A stretch of 64,000 nt of DNA from an uncultured Erysipelotrichaceae bacterium. GTDB taxonomy: Bacteria; Bacillota_I; Bacilli_A; Erysipelotrichales; Coprobacillaceae. A model generated the notes under the pieces. That model worked only from the letters and a program-made list of their open reading frames with translations. It was not told the DNA's origin and searched no databases. The translations under genes and the position numbers were made by a program. The stretch lies in contig CAJUOS010000004.1 of NCBI GenBank assembly GCA_910588075.1, positions 1 through 64,000 on the forward strand, written 5' to 3'. Below are positions 25,674 to 34,795 of the stretch, in pieces. Positions within the stretch are counted from its first letter, which is position 1. Each line of letters opens with the position of its first letter.

Positions 25674-26483
25674 TTAAAAATTTTTTGTCCATTGAAATAA
25701 AGTATCATTTCTATCTAATTTTTGAATCTGTTTCATTTCCTCGTTTGTTAATTCAAAATCAAATATATCAATATTTTCAAGCAATTTTTCTTTTCTTCTT
25801 GATTTAGGCACTATAGATATACCTCGCTGCACTAAAAATCGTAAAGCAACTTGTGCTGCAGTTTTGTTATATTTTTTAGCTATTTCTAATAATATAGGCT
25901 CTTGGTCTATATTTTCTTTAGCTTGCGCAAGTGGGGCCCATGCCTGCATTTTAATATCTTGTTTTTCTAATGACTTTTGAAACTGATATTTTTGATAGTA
26001 TATATGGCATTCGACTTGATTCACTGCAGGAATAATATGACATTGTTTTATAAATTTTATCAACCTTTTTTCATCATAATTTGATACTCCAATAGCTTTA
26101 ACTTTTCCATTATGATAAGCTTCTTCTAAAGCATGATACATTTCTTCCTCTTGTTGATATGGTTCATGTAATAAAAGCAAATCAATATAATCTGTTTGTA
26201 AATTCTTTAAAGATTCTTCAATTGCCTTCTTTACTTTTTGATAACTGTTACTTTTCCCATATATTTTTGTTGTAATAAATAATTCATCTCTTAAAATGCC
26301 ACTTTTGATAATTCCCTTGCCTACTTCCTTTTCATTATCATACATTTGTGCTGTATCAATAAGTCTATATCCATTTTCAATAGCAATACATACTGTATTA
26401 ATACATTCTTTCCCTCTTAAGTCCCAAGTTCCAAGTCCAAGAAGTGGCATTTGAATCCCATTATTTAATGTCAAATATTTCAT
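25674..26483 (-). CDS. Aldo/keto reductase
   Basis: 269-residue NADPH-dependent carbonyl reductase of the AKR5-like branch. Motifs GLGTWDLRG, RLIDTAQMYDNEKEVG (catalytic Asp and Tyr), LFITTKIYG (Lys) and LLLLHEPY (His) are complete, and the cofactor site VPKSRRKEKLLENI lies near the end. It is closely similar to the reductase half of the next gene (same FDFELTNEEMKQI ending), which points to a duplication. It is part of the redox operon. Confidence 0.93.
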   Translation of the reverse strand: MKYLTLNNGIQMPLLGLGTWDLRGKECINTVCIAIENGYRLIDTAQMYDNEKEVGKGIIKSGILRDELFITTKIYGKSNSYQKVKKAIEESLKNLQTDYIDLLLLHEPYQQEEEMYHALEEAYHNGKVKAIGVSNYDEKRLIKFIKQCHIIPAVNQVECHIYYQKYQFQKSLEKQDIKMQAWAPLAQAKENIDQEPILLEIAKKYNKTAAQVALRFLVQRGISIVPKSRRKEKLLENIDIFDFELTNEEMKQIQKLDRNDTLFQWTKNF

Positions 26484-26495
26484 AAGTAGACCTCT

Positions 26496-27626
26496 TTATC
26501 CTATTTTTTCAGTAAAATCCTTCATGACTTCTGAAATCTTAATCTGTTGTGGACATACATTTTCACAACTTCGACATCCTACACATGCCGCTGGTTTTTT
26601 ATCGTTTGGTAATGCAGATAATGCCATTGGTGCAATAAATCCGCCTTCACTAAAACAATGTTCATTATATAGCCCTAATAGAGATGGTATATCTAATCCT
26701 TTTGGACAATGACTTGTACAATAGCGACATGCTGTACATGGTAAAACCTTTTTTTCTAACATCTTAGAAGAAATGGATAATAAAGTGTTCCACTCTTCTT
26801 TATTTAATGATTTATCTTCTTCAAATGTTTTTATATTTTCTTTTAATTGCTCAAAGTTAGACATCCCTGATAAAACTATTGTTACACTCTCAATAGATTG
26901 CAGAAAACGAAATGCCCATGCTGGTATTTTTTCATTTGGACGAAGTGAGATAAGTTGTTTTGAGTAATCCTCTTGCAAGGATGCTAATCTACCTCCTCTT
27001 AATGGTTCCATAACCAATACTGGAATATTATATTGATTAAGTAATTCAATTTTAGCTTTAGCATCTTGGAATAAGTAATCTAAATAATTTAATTGAATTT
27101 GACAAAATTCCATTTTATTACCATAAAACTCTAAGAATCGTTTCATTGTAGGTAAATCCCCATGAGCAGAAAATCCTAAATGCTTAATTTTTCCATTTTC
27201 CTTTTGCTTCCATAAATAATCAAAGATTCCATATCTTTCATCTAAATAAGCATTAATATTCATCTCACATACATTATGAAATAAATAGAAATCAAAATAA
27301 TCAACTTGGCAATTTTCTAATTGCTTTTCAAAAATTTCTTTAACTTTATTCATATTATTTAAATCATAACCTGGAAATTTTGTAGCAAGATAAAAACTAT
27401 TTCTTGGATAATCCTTTAAAACTTCACCCATAACAACTTCTGATTGACCACCATGATATCCCCATGCTGTATCGTAGTAATTAATTCCTTTTTCCATAGC
27501 ATAAGCAATCATTTTAGCAGTTGCTTCTTTATCAATATGATGATCATTTCCATCAATAATAGGAAGACGCATTGCTCCCATTCCTAATGCAGATAATTTT
27601 AAATCTTGAAAATCTTTATAAATCAC
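26496..27626 (-). CDS. Aldo/keto reductase with C-terminal [4Fe-4S] ferredoxin domain
   Basis: 376 residues. Residues 1-270 are an AKR barrel (SALGMGAMRLP, NYYDTAWGYHGGQSE, LATKFPG, YLFHN). The C-terminal part binds two [4Fe-4S] clusters: CTACRYCTSHCPKG and CVGCRSCENVCPQQ. Such fusions are widespread in anaerobes and probably pass electrons to or from ferredoxin. It lies in the redox operon 13 nt before the simple reductase. Confidence 0.92.
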   Translation of the reverse strand: MIYKDFQDLKLSALGMGAMRLPIIDGNDHHIDKEATAKMIAYAMEKGINYYDTAWGYHGGQSEVVMGEVLKDYPRNSFYLATKFPGYDLNNMNKVKEIFEKQLENCQVDYFDFYLFHNVCEMNINAYLDERYGIFDYLWKQKENGKIKHLGFSAHGDLPTMKRFLEFYGNKMEFCQIQLNYLDYLFQDAKAKIELLNQYNIPVLVMEPLRGGRLASLQEDYSKQLISLRPNEKIPAWAFRFLQSIESVTIVLSGMSNFEQLKENIKTFEEDKSLNKEEWNTLLSISSKMLEKKVLPCTACRYCTSHCPKGLDIPSLLGLYNEHCFSEGGFIAPMALSALPNDKKPAACVGCRSCENVCPQQIKISEVMKDFTEKIG

Positions 27627-27641
27627 TTATTTTTCCTCCTT

Positions 27642-28211
27642 CTATTTATTTAATTTTTTTAATAAATAAACCATATTTTGACCAATATTTTTCATATTTT
27701 TAATGCCTTCTTCATCATTAAATACATCACCTAACATTTGTCCATAAACCATATTCCAATATGTTGAACCTACTAGATACATTTCTTTGTTCAAGAAAAA
27801 ATGATTTAAAGTTTCAATTGCATGAATTGCCCCACCTCTTCTGCAAGCAACCACACTTGCTCCAACTTTATGTTTGAACATACCTGGATTCATATCTGAT
27901 ACAACAGACGCTCTATCAATAAAGGCTTTCATATTTGAAGAAACATCAGCACTATAGACAGGTGATCCTAAAACAATACCATCTGCTTGAACTATTTTTT
28001 CAAATATTTCATTAAATTTGTCTTTATGAAATGAACATTTTTCCTTCCCACTACATGTAAAACAAGCATGACAAGGTTCTATAAAATCATTTGCTAACTG
28101 AATCATTTCTGTCTCAATATCATTATCTTTTAACTCATTTAAAACAGTATTAATAATCATAGCTGTGTTTGCATCTTTTCTACTACTTCCATTAATTGCA
28201 ATAACCTTCAT
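27642..28211 (-). CDS. Flavodoxin-fold NADPH-dependent FMN reductase (iron-sulfur flavoprotein-like)
   Basis: 189 residues, first gene of the redox operon. AINGSSRKDANTAMIIN binds the FMN phosphate; PCHACFTCSGKEKCSFHKDKF has three cysteines spaced C-x2-C-x6-C, which could bind a cluster; LGSPVYSADVSSNMKAFIDRA is the second flavin motif. It likely supplies reduced flavin or takes electrons from ferredoxin. Gap to the next gene is 15 nt. Confidence 0.9.
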   Translation of the reverse strand: MKVIAINGSSRKDANTAMIINTVLNELKDNDIETEMIQLANDFIEPCHACFTCSGKEKCSFHKDKFNEIFEKIVQADGIVLGSPVYSADVSSNMKAFIDRASVVSDMNPGMFKHKVGASVVACRRGGAIHAIETLNHFFLNKEMYLVGSTYWNMVYGQMLGDVFNDEEGIKNMKNIGQNMVYLLKKLNK

Positions 28212-28239
28212 ATCATTCTCCTTTATATAAGATTTAATT

Positions 28240-28626
28240 ATAATAAATTTTTATAAATACCATTATCTAAATTAACAAAATAATATTTTGCTATTTCTTT
28301 TAGTTACTTTGATGTATTAATATATTAACATAATTTAACATCTGCATATCATTCATACTATCGTCTAATGTAATTATATATCTTCTATTTGACTATCATC
28401 ATATTTAATGACCTTTTTTAAGCTATAAAAGTTATCTTTTGAACATCAATGTTATCCATATGAAAAGACTTGTCTTTTTTTGCTGAAATTGTCATTATTC
28501 TTGTGTATAGAAATACTTTATGACCATTTTCTCTAAGTATGGATAAATAATTTTATTTTTATCAGTAATTATTTAACTCTTTCCAATTAATTTTCCATCA
28601 ATATCAAAAAATATAATTGCTCTCAT
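28240..28626 (-). pseudogene. Decayed Cof-type HAD phosphatase gene
   Basis: The gap between the redox operon and the glucosidase gene contains a broken gene. From ATG 28626 it reads MRAIIFFDIDGKLIGKS and then a stop (HAD motif I, with the usual Thr changed to Lys). Frame-shifted pieces follow: LRENGHKVFLYTR (normally KENGHKVFLCTGR) and farther down TLDDSMNDMQMLNYVNI, which is HAD motif IV (GDSxND) with the Gly lost. Order and spacing fit a Cof-type phosphatase with internal deletions. Confidence 0.75.
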
Positions 28627-28671
28627 CTCTCATTTCTTTTTATATAAATTTCTCTATATATAGTTTTTTAA

Positions 28672-30147
28672 CTAGTCTAAGTCTTCACCATAAGACTGGA
28701 TAACCTTTTTATACCAAAAGAAACTATCTTTTCGTATTCTTTTATATGTTCCTTCTCCTTCATCATTTGCATCAACATAAATCATACCATAACGTTTTTC
28801 AATCTGCCCTGTACTAGCACTTACAAGATCAATACCTCCCCATGTTGTATACCCCATTAAATCAACACCTTCTTCAACAGCTTCTTTCATTGTCTGAATA
28901 TGAGAACGTAAATAATCAATGCGATAATCATCATGAATAGAACCATCTTCCTCTACTTTATCAATGGCTCCTAAACCATTTTCAATAATAAGTAAAGGAA
29001 TATTATAACGATCATAAATAAAGTGCATAAAATATTTTAATCCCAAAGGGTCAATTTGCCATCCCCATTCACTTTTCTTCAAGTATGGATTTTCAAATCC
29101 AGTAAAAATATTTCCTTTACTAGCAACTCCATCAGTATGTGTTGTACGACATTGTGACATATAATATGAGAATCCTAAAAATTCTGCAGTACCACTTCTT
29201 AAATCAACAAGGTCTTGTTCAATTATATCTATCTTTACCCCTTCTTCTTCCCACAATCTTTTTGCGAATGAAGGATAACGACCTCTTATCATTGTATCAG
29301 TAGCATAACAAAAAATATCTTGAAAATATTTATAATTATCCATAACATCTACTGGATCAGGAGTAAGAGGATAAGTGCACATACCAGCAATCATACAGCC
29401 TACTTTATTTTGAGAATTAATTTGATGAGCTAATTGAACGGTTTTTGCTGAAGCAACTAACTGATTGTGTAGCTCTTGAAATCTAACTTGTGCCTCTTTT
29501 TGAGTATGTGGTAAATTTTTGAATAACATAAGAACATTAATCTCATTAAATGTTATCCACTTATTAACAAGATCCTTATATTCATTAAAACAAACTTTCG
29601 CAAATTCTATAAATTCATCAATCATATCTCGATTAGACCAACCACCATATGTTTGTTCAAAATATATTGGTTCATCATATTTATATAATGTAATAATAGG
29701 ATCAATGTTATATTTTTTTAGTTCTTTGAACATATCTCTATAAAACTCAACACCTTCTTGATTAATACCACCTTTAACTCCATTTGGAAAAATTCTTGCC
29801 CATGAAATTGTTGTATTAAATGTTGAAAATCCCATTTCTGCCATTAAAGCAATATCCTCTTTATAATGATGATAGAAATCTGATGCTTTACGATTAGAGT
29901 AATATACATTATCAAAAGAAGCATATTCTCCATTCTCTGGTAAATGTGGAAACATAGCATATGCTCCTGTTAATTCTCCTTGACTTCCATCACGCTTTTT
30001 ATAAATTAACTTTCTTCCACTGGTAGATGCTGAACCTACATTTGCAAAATCAACTTGTACTGGTGCCTTACCTCCTTCATTCCATCCACCTTCTGCTTGT
30101 GCAGCACTTATTGATGTACCCCATAGAAATTCTTTTGAAAAAACCAT
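28672..30147 (-). CDS. 6-phospho-beta-glucosidase-like GH1 glycosidase
   Basis: 491 residues from ATG 30147 (AGGAGG 8 nt upstream). Glycoside hydrolase family 1 features: FLWGTSISAAQAEGGWNEGGK at the start, acid/base Glu in KWITFNEINVL and nucleophile Glu in LLIIENGLGAID. Family members of this length in PTS-rich Firmicutes act on phosphorylated beta-glucosides. The first 100 residues contain an insertion (SASTSGRKLIYKKRDGSQG) typical of this subgroup. It is divergent from an RpiR regulator, which probably controls it. No PTS transporter gene is directly attached. Confidence 0.93.
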   Translation of the reverse strand: MVFSKEFLWGTSISAAQAEGGWNEGGKAPVQVDFANVGSASTSGRKLIYKKRDGSQGELTGAYAMFPHLPENGEYASFDNVYYSNRKASDFYHHYKEDIALMAEMGFSTFNTTISWARIFPNGVKGGINQEGVEFYRDMFKELKKYNIDPIITLYKYDEPIYFEQTYGGWSNRDMIDEFIEFAKVCFNEYKDLVNKWITFNEINVLMLFKNLPHTQKEAQVRFQELHNQLVASAKTVQLAHQINSQNKVGCMIAGMCTYPLTPDPVDVMDNYKYFQDIFCYATDTMIRGRYPSFAKRLWEEEGVKIDIIEQDLVDLRSGTAEFLGFSYYMSQCRTTHTDGVASKGNIFTGFENPYLKKSEWGWQIDPLGLKYFMHFIYDRYNIPLLIIENGLGAIDKVEEDGSIHDDYRIDYLRSHIQTMKEAVEEGVDLMGYTTWGGIDLVSASTGQIEKRYGMIYVDANDEGEGTYKRIRKDSFFWYKKVIQSYGEDLD

Positions 30148-30223
30148 ATTTAATCCTCCTGTTTTTATATCTGACTTTATTATGAAATAAACATATATCA
30201 AAAGACAATACATCTATTACAAC

Positions 30224-30240
30224 TTGAATTTTGATTTCAA
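30224..30240. promoter_or_regulatory. Candidate operator 1 in the GH1/RpiR divergent region
   Basis: Inverted repeat TTGAA-N7-TTCAA between the divergent genes, similar in style to RpiR-family operators. A second repeat follows 29 nt downstream. Confidence 0.4.
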
Positions 30241-30267
30241 TTATTTTATAAGATTCTATATAAAAAC

Positions 30268-30296
30268 TGGAATTTGATTCCTTCTCAATATATAAT
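30268..30296 (+). promoter_or_regulatory. Promoter of the RpiR gene overlapped by candidate operator 2
   Basis: TATAAT (30291-30296) with a weak -35 TGGAAT (30268-30273) at 17 nt. GGAAT-TTG-ATTCC (30269-30281) is an inverted repeat covering the -35, suggesting autoregulation. Confidence 0.45.
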
Positions 30297-30317
30297 GAAA
30301 AATGGAGTGATAAAAAT

Positions 30318-31175
30318 ATGATTTTATTAAATAAATTAAAAAACAAAGAATTATTATCAAGTAATGAGATATTGGTTGCTAATTTCTTGATCAATTATGA
30401 AGGAAATATTTTACAATTAAAAGCTTCAGATATTGCCAAAGAAACTTTTACATCTGCTTCAACAACAATCAGATTAGCTAAAAAACTAGGATATGATGGA
30501 TGGATTTCTTTAAGAGAAGCTATATACACTGAAAAAAATTATTTAAACAATAGTCATAAAGATATTAATCCTAACTTTCCATTTTCTTATAAAGACTCTA
30601 TACAAAAAATATCTAGTTTAATTGAACAATTAGAAAGTCAGACAATTCATGAAACTTCCCAACTTATTCAACATGATGAATTATCTAAGTGTATAACATA
30701 TTTATCACAAGCAAATACAATCTATATATTTGCTATGGCAAATACAGCAACTATTACTTTTGATTTTCAATATAAAATGCGTTTTCTCTTTAAGAAAGTT
30801 GAAATTATTAATAATAGAGATGATTTCAGTTTTATATTTCAACTTTTAAAAGAAAGTGATTGCTGTATATTCATTTCATACTCTGGAAATACTTTTGAGG
30901 TACTAGATTATTCTTCAATAATTAAAAATTGTTGTTGCCAAACAATTTCAATAACAAGTTATCAGGAGAACATACTTGTGAATTGTACAGATGCTCATTT
31001 ATATATTCCAAAAAAAGAAGAAAACTACGCTAAAATAGGGCATTTTTCTTCTAATACATCTATTCATTATCTATTAGATACACTATATGCTTGTACATTT
31101 AGTAAAAATTATGAAAAAAATATTCAAAAAAGAAAAATCTATATTAAACACACTGATAAAAGAGATGAATTATAA
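30318..31175 (+). CDS. MurR/RpiR-family transcriptional regulator
   Basis: 285 residues. HTH domain (about 1-75) with STSTxR-like motif SASTTIRLAKKLGYDGWISLR, then a SIS domain (about 125-250) with YIFAMANTATITFDFQYKM and CIFISYSGNTFEVL. Divergent from the GH1 gene, which is the probable target; the effector is likely a phospho-beta-glucoside or glucose-6-phosphate. It is a distant paralogue of the regulator at 17153. Confidence 0.92.
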   Translation: MILLNKLKNKELLSSNEILVANFLINYEGNILQLKASDIAKETFTSASTTIRLAKKLGYDGWISLREAIYTEKNYLNNSHKDINPNFPFSYKDSIQKISSLIEQLESQTIHETSQLIQHDELSKCITYLSQANTIYIFAMANTATITFDFQYKMRFLFKKVEIINNRDDFSFIFQLLKESDCCIFISYSGNTFEVLDYSSIIKNCCCQTISITSYQENILVNCTDAHLYIPKKEENYAKIGHFSSNTSIHYLLDTLYACTFSKNYEKNIQKRKIYIKHTDKRDEL

Positions 31176-31232
31176 AAATAGAAGCTCTTTAAAACTGAAA
31201 TTAGATATAAATTTAAACATTAATACAAAAAA

Positions 31233-31262
31233 AGATATTACTCATATAAATGAATAATACCT
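31233..31262. terminator. Bidirectional terminator between the RpiR and ade genes
   Basis: Stem AGATATTACTCAT (31233-31245) / ATGAATAATACCT (31250-31262) with two non-Watson-Crick positions, T run on both strands, between converging genes. Confidence 0.8.
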
Positions 31263-31281
31263 TTTTATTTTATATTTATAA

Positions 31282-33048
31282 TTAATCAAATAATGGAATT
31301 AATTTTTTATTATTCACATCAACTAATCCTAAATCACTCATTTTAGCATTTGGAACAACTGGTAATGCTAAAGTAACAATACGAAGTAAAGGATTTTCAA
31401 GTTGAGTTAATCCTAATTGACGATTAGCTTGTTTCATTAAGTTCGCATCTTTAGCCAATTCTTCAGCTGGTTTTAATGATAATAAACCAGCAACTGGAAG
31501 TTCTAATGTATGAATAATCTTTCCATCTTCAACTGCACACATTCCTCCACCAACACGTTTCAATTCATTAGCAGCCATTAAAGCATTTTCTGCATAATCA
31601 TAAACTATTGTTAAATTGTGAGAATCATGTGAAACAGTAGAAGCTAAAGCGCCATGTGTAGTTCCAAAACCACGAACAACATGCACAGCAATATTGTCAT
31701 TATTTTGATAACGATTCACAACAGCAACGAATTTTAAATCAGGATCATTTAATACAATCTTACCATCTACAACATCCAATTCTACTGATGCTACATCACT
31801 AAGTGAATTAATTGGATCTTCAAACTCCATAATATTTGCTTTCACTTTCCCATTTTCAATAGGAGCTTTAATTGTAAAGTCATCAACAGTTAATGGTTTA
31901 ATAGATACTGAATTTCTTCTTTCTAATTCAAAACTATGGTCTTTAATTTCTACACAAAGTTTACCATTTTCAGCAACTTTTTGACCACCATAGAAAACAA
32001 CACTAGGTGTCATTTCTTCTAAATCATTTAATAAAATCATATCTGCTGCATATCCAGGAGCAATCGCACCTAAATTCTTTAAACCAACTTCTCTAGCTGT
32101 ATTGTATGTAGCACTACGAATAGCATCAATTGGATTCATTCCATTTTGAATAGCAATACGAACAACATCATTCATATGTCCATGTACTAAAATATCTTCT
32201 GATTCACGATCATCTGTACATAAACATAAATGATCTAAATAACGACTATCCTTTACTGCATTCCAAACAGCAGGAATATTTTTACACATACTTGAATCAC
32301 GCATATCTAAGAACATACCATTACGATATTTTTCATAGGCTTCATTTGTATCACGGCTTTCATGACAAGTATTTGGTCCACCACATAAATATGCACTTAA
32401 CATTCTACCACTTAAAAATGGTGCATGTCCTTGTAAATATAATCCTTTCTTTTCAGCAACATCAAGAATATCCATCATACGATCTTCTCCATGAATAACT
32501 GCTAAAAAGTCCATAACTTCTGCAAGTCCAAGAACTCTTGGAAGTTTTGTTAATTCTTCAATTTCTTTTGCTAAGAAATCAGCTCCTGCATTTTCAAGAC
32601 CAGGAACAGCTGGAACACATGAAGGAATATCAATACATTGACGCATTGGTAAGTCATCAGCATCATCATGCATATATTTAACGCCTTCAACACCCCAAAC
32701 ATTTCCAATTTCATGAGGATCTGTAATAACTGTTGTTGTTCCCCAAGGAATAACAGCTTTTGCAAAATTACGAGGAACCATCATAGAACTTTCAATATGT
32801 TCATGAGAATCAATTAATCCTGGAATAAGATACATTCCTTTTGCATCTACCACTTCATCTGCTTTAATTGTTTCTTCATCATTTAATTCAATATGAGCAA
32901 TAAAACCATCTTTAACATAAACAGTTCCATGATCAATATTTCCATTAAACATATTTACAATCTTAGCATTCGTAATAGCTAAATCACTATTAATCTCTCC
33001 TAAAGCAGCCTTTAACAATACTTTTTTATCTTTACATTTAATTTTCAT
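31282..33048 (-). CDS. ade: Adenine deaminase
   Basis: Converts adenine to hypoxanthine plus ammonia for purine salvage. 588 residues, amidohydrolase fold. Metal ligands are in GLIDSHEHIESSM and QGHAPFLSG, with DPHEIGNVWGV and CTDDRESEDI further family signatures; the C-terminal domain with GGGMCAVEDGKII is normal. It follows a purine permease gene by 12 nt, giving a neat uptake-and-deamination operon. Confidence 0.96.
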   Translation of the reverse strand: MKIKCKDKKVLLKAALGEINSDLAITNAKIVNMFNGNIDHGTVYVKDGFIAHIELNDEETIKADEVVDAKGMYLIPGLIDSHEHIESSMMVPRNFAKAVIPWGTTTVITDPHEIGNVWGVEGVKYMHDDADDLPMRQCIDIPSCVPAVPGLENAGADFLAKEIEELTKLPRVLGLAEVMDFLAVIHGEDRMMDILDVAEKKGLYLQGHAPFLSGRMLSAYLCGGPNTCHESRDTNEAYEKYRNGMFLDMRDSSMCKNIPAVWNAVKDSRYLDHLCLCTDDRESEDILVHGHMNDVVRIAIQNGMNPIDAIRSATYNTAREVGLKNLGAIAPGYAADMILLNDLEEMTPSVVFYGGQKVAENGKLCVEIKDHSFELERRNSVSIKPLTVDDFTIKAPIENGKVKANIMEFEDPINSLSDVASVELDVVDGKIVLNDPDLKFVAVVNRYQNNDNIAVHVVRGFGTTHGALASTVSHDSHNLTIVYDYAENALMAANELKRVGGGMCAVEDGKIIHTLELPVAGLLSLKPAEELAKDANLMKQANRQLGLTQLENPLLRIVTLALPVVPNAKMSDLGLVDVNNKKLIPLFD

Positions 33049-33060
33049 ATATGTCTCCTT

Positions 33061-34389
33061 TTATCCATAAATAAAATATAAAATAAGAGGAATAGCAAGA
33101 ATATACATACCAATATGTATTTCACTAAATTTACCTGTAATCACTTTAATAAATAAATGAGCTATAATACCAGCTGCTATACCTGCAGCAATACTTCCCA
33201 TAAAAGTTCCAAACATAATCATAACAAATGGTCCAAAACTTTCTGTAAAATCACTAAAATCAATATCCTTAAATCCACTAATCATTAAGAATCCTACAAA
33301 GATTAATGCTGGTCCAGTTGCACAATCTGGAATAATTAATACAAGTGGTGCAAAGAACATCATAATAATAAACATAATTCCTGTAACAACAGAAGCAAAA
33401 CCACTACGTCCACCAGCTTCTACACCAGAAGTTGATTCTACATAAGTTGTAATTGTTGTACATCCACAAATAGCACCAACACAAGTTCCAATAGCATCTA
33501 CTAAGAATGGTTTTTCAATTCCTGGAAGATTTCCATCTTCATCTAACATATTTGCTTTTGAGGCAACTCCCAATACAGTTCCTAATGTAGAGAAGAAATC
33601 ACCAAAGAAAGCAATAAACATTAAGACAACCCCTTCGGCAGTCCAAATTGTAGAAAAATTGATATTTCCAATAACATTTGTTACAGCTGAGAAAGAAGGA
33701 ACATCAAAAATTGTATCAGGTAAACTTGTAATTCCTAAAGGAATACAAATTAATGTTGTTGCAACAATACCAATCAACATAGCCCCTTTAACTTTATATG
33801 CAGTTAATGTCGCAATTAAAAGTAATCCAAATAATGAAACCAAAACAGTAGGTTGAGTGAAATCACCCATTGCTAATCCAGCAGAAAAATCACAAATACC
33901 TGTACTTTTTAATCCTAAATAAGCAATAAAGAATCCAATACAACTACTAATAGCTGTTTTGATATTTTTTGGAATCATACGCACAATTAAATCACGAATA
34001 CCAAAAACTGATAAAGCCACAAAAATAATTCCTGTTACTAAAGTCATACCTACAATTTCCCCAAAAGAAATACTTCCACTTTGTAACATACCACCAAACA
34101 TAAAATTACTTCCCATACCACAAGAAAGTGCGAATGGTAAGTTAGCATAGAATGCCATAAATAATGTAATGATTCCTGACACTAAAGCAGTTGTAATCAA
34201 TACAGCTTCTTTTGTAATCAAAACACCATTAACATCAATCAATTCAGGCACACCAAAACCTACAATTGCATTAGGTTGTAATACCAAAACATATGCCATA
34301 GTCATAAATGTAGTTAATCCAGCAATAAGTTCAGTATTAAATGTTGTTCCACGTTCTTGAAACTTAAATAATTTTGAAATTTTTTCCAT
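33061..34389 (-). CDS. NCS2-family adenine/guanine/hypoxanthine permease
   Basis: 442 residues from ATG 34389 (AAGGAAAAGG upstream; an in-frame GTG at 34407 is less likely). AzgA/PbuG-type symporter with 12-14 membrane segments. Motifs GLTTFMTMAYVLVLQP, ALSCGMGSNFMFGG (usually APGMGLNAFF), and TTITTYVESTSGVEAGGRSG agree with the family. It is the first gene of a two-gene operon with adenine deaminase, so adenine is the likely substrate. I looked for a purine riboswitch upstream and found none. Confidence 0.93.
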   Translation of the reverse strand: MEKISKLFKFQERGTTFNTELIAGLTTFMTMAYVLVLQPNAIVGFGVPELIDVNGVLITKEAVLITTALVSGIITLFMAFYANLPFALSCGMGSNFMFGGMLQSGSISFGEIVGMTLVTGIIFVALSVFGIRDLIVRMIPKNIKTAISSCIGFFIAYLGLKSTGICDFSAGLAMGDFTQPTVLVSLFGLLLIATLTAYKVKGAMLIGIVATTLICIPLGITSLPDTIFDVPSFSAVTNVIGNINFSTIWTAEGVVLMFIAFFGDFFSTLGTVLGVASKANMLDEDGNLPGIEKPFLVDAIGTCVGAICGCTTITTYVESTSGVEAGGRSGFASVVTGIMFIIMMFFAPLVLIIPDCATGPALIFVGFLMISGFKDIDFSDFTESFGPFVMIMFGTFMGSIAAGIAAGIIAHLFIKVITGKFSEIHIGMYILAIPLILYFIYG

Positions 34390-34795
34390 TTTCCTTTTCC
34401 TTTCCACTTTTCTCCCTTAAGACCTTATAAATAAAATCACTTAAGACTCTGCCATTATATTATAAATATAACTAAATTTCTAGTATCTTCTATAAAATAA
34501 GACATAAAACCACTTTTTATTTTTTTAATATTAATCAAAAATCTTTTTATCTTAACATTTTTTGCTAAAATATTTCTATTTTTCTTGAAATCATCTATTA
34601 TTTTTTGATATTCCTTTTATAAAAATAAGTTTCCAATTAAGAAAATTTCTTCTTTTTTTATCATACTATGCTAACATAAAAATATATACAAATTAAAAAC
34701 ATAGTAATTATGAATAATCTTTATTATATATAATTAATAAATTTCTTCAAAAATACACCCTTCCATTTTATAATAATAGATAAGGAGTGATAGGT
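34390..34795. other. 406-nt intergenic region with no recognised element
   Basis: AT-rich region between divergent genes. It contains weak CTTAAG repeats near 34415-34445 and no clear operator, riboswitch or small ORF. It must hold promoters of the permease operon and of the EIIB-ROK gene. Confidence 0.5.

Noticed and set aside
34390..34560. Purine riboswitch upstream of the NCS2 permease
   Set aside because: The conserved TATAATCC and loop sequences of the purine aptamer are absent; only short CTTAAG repeats occur.
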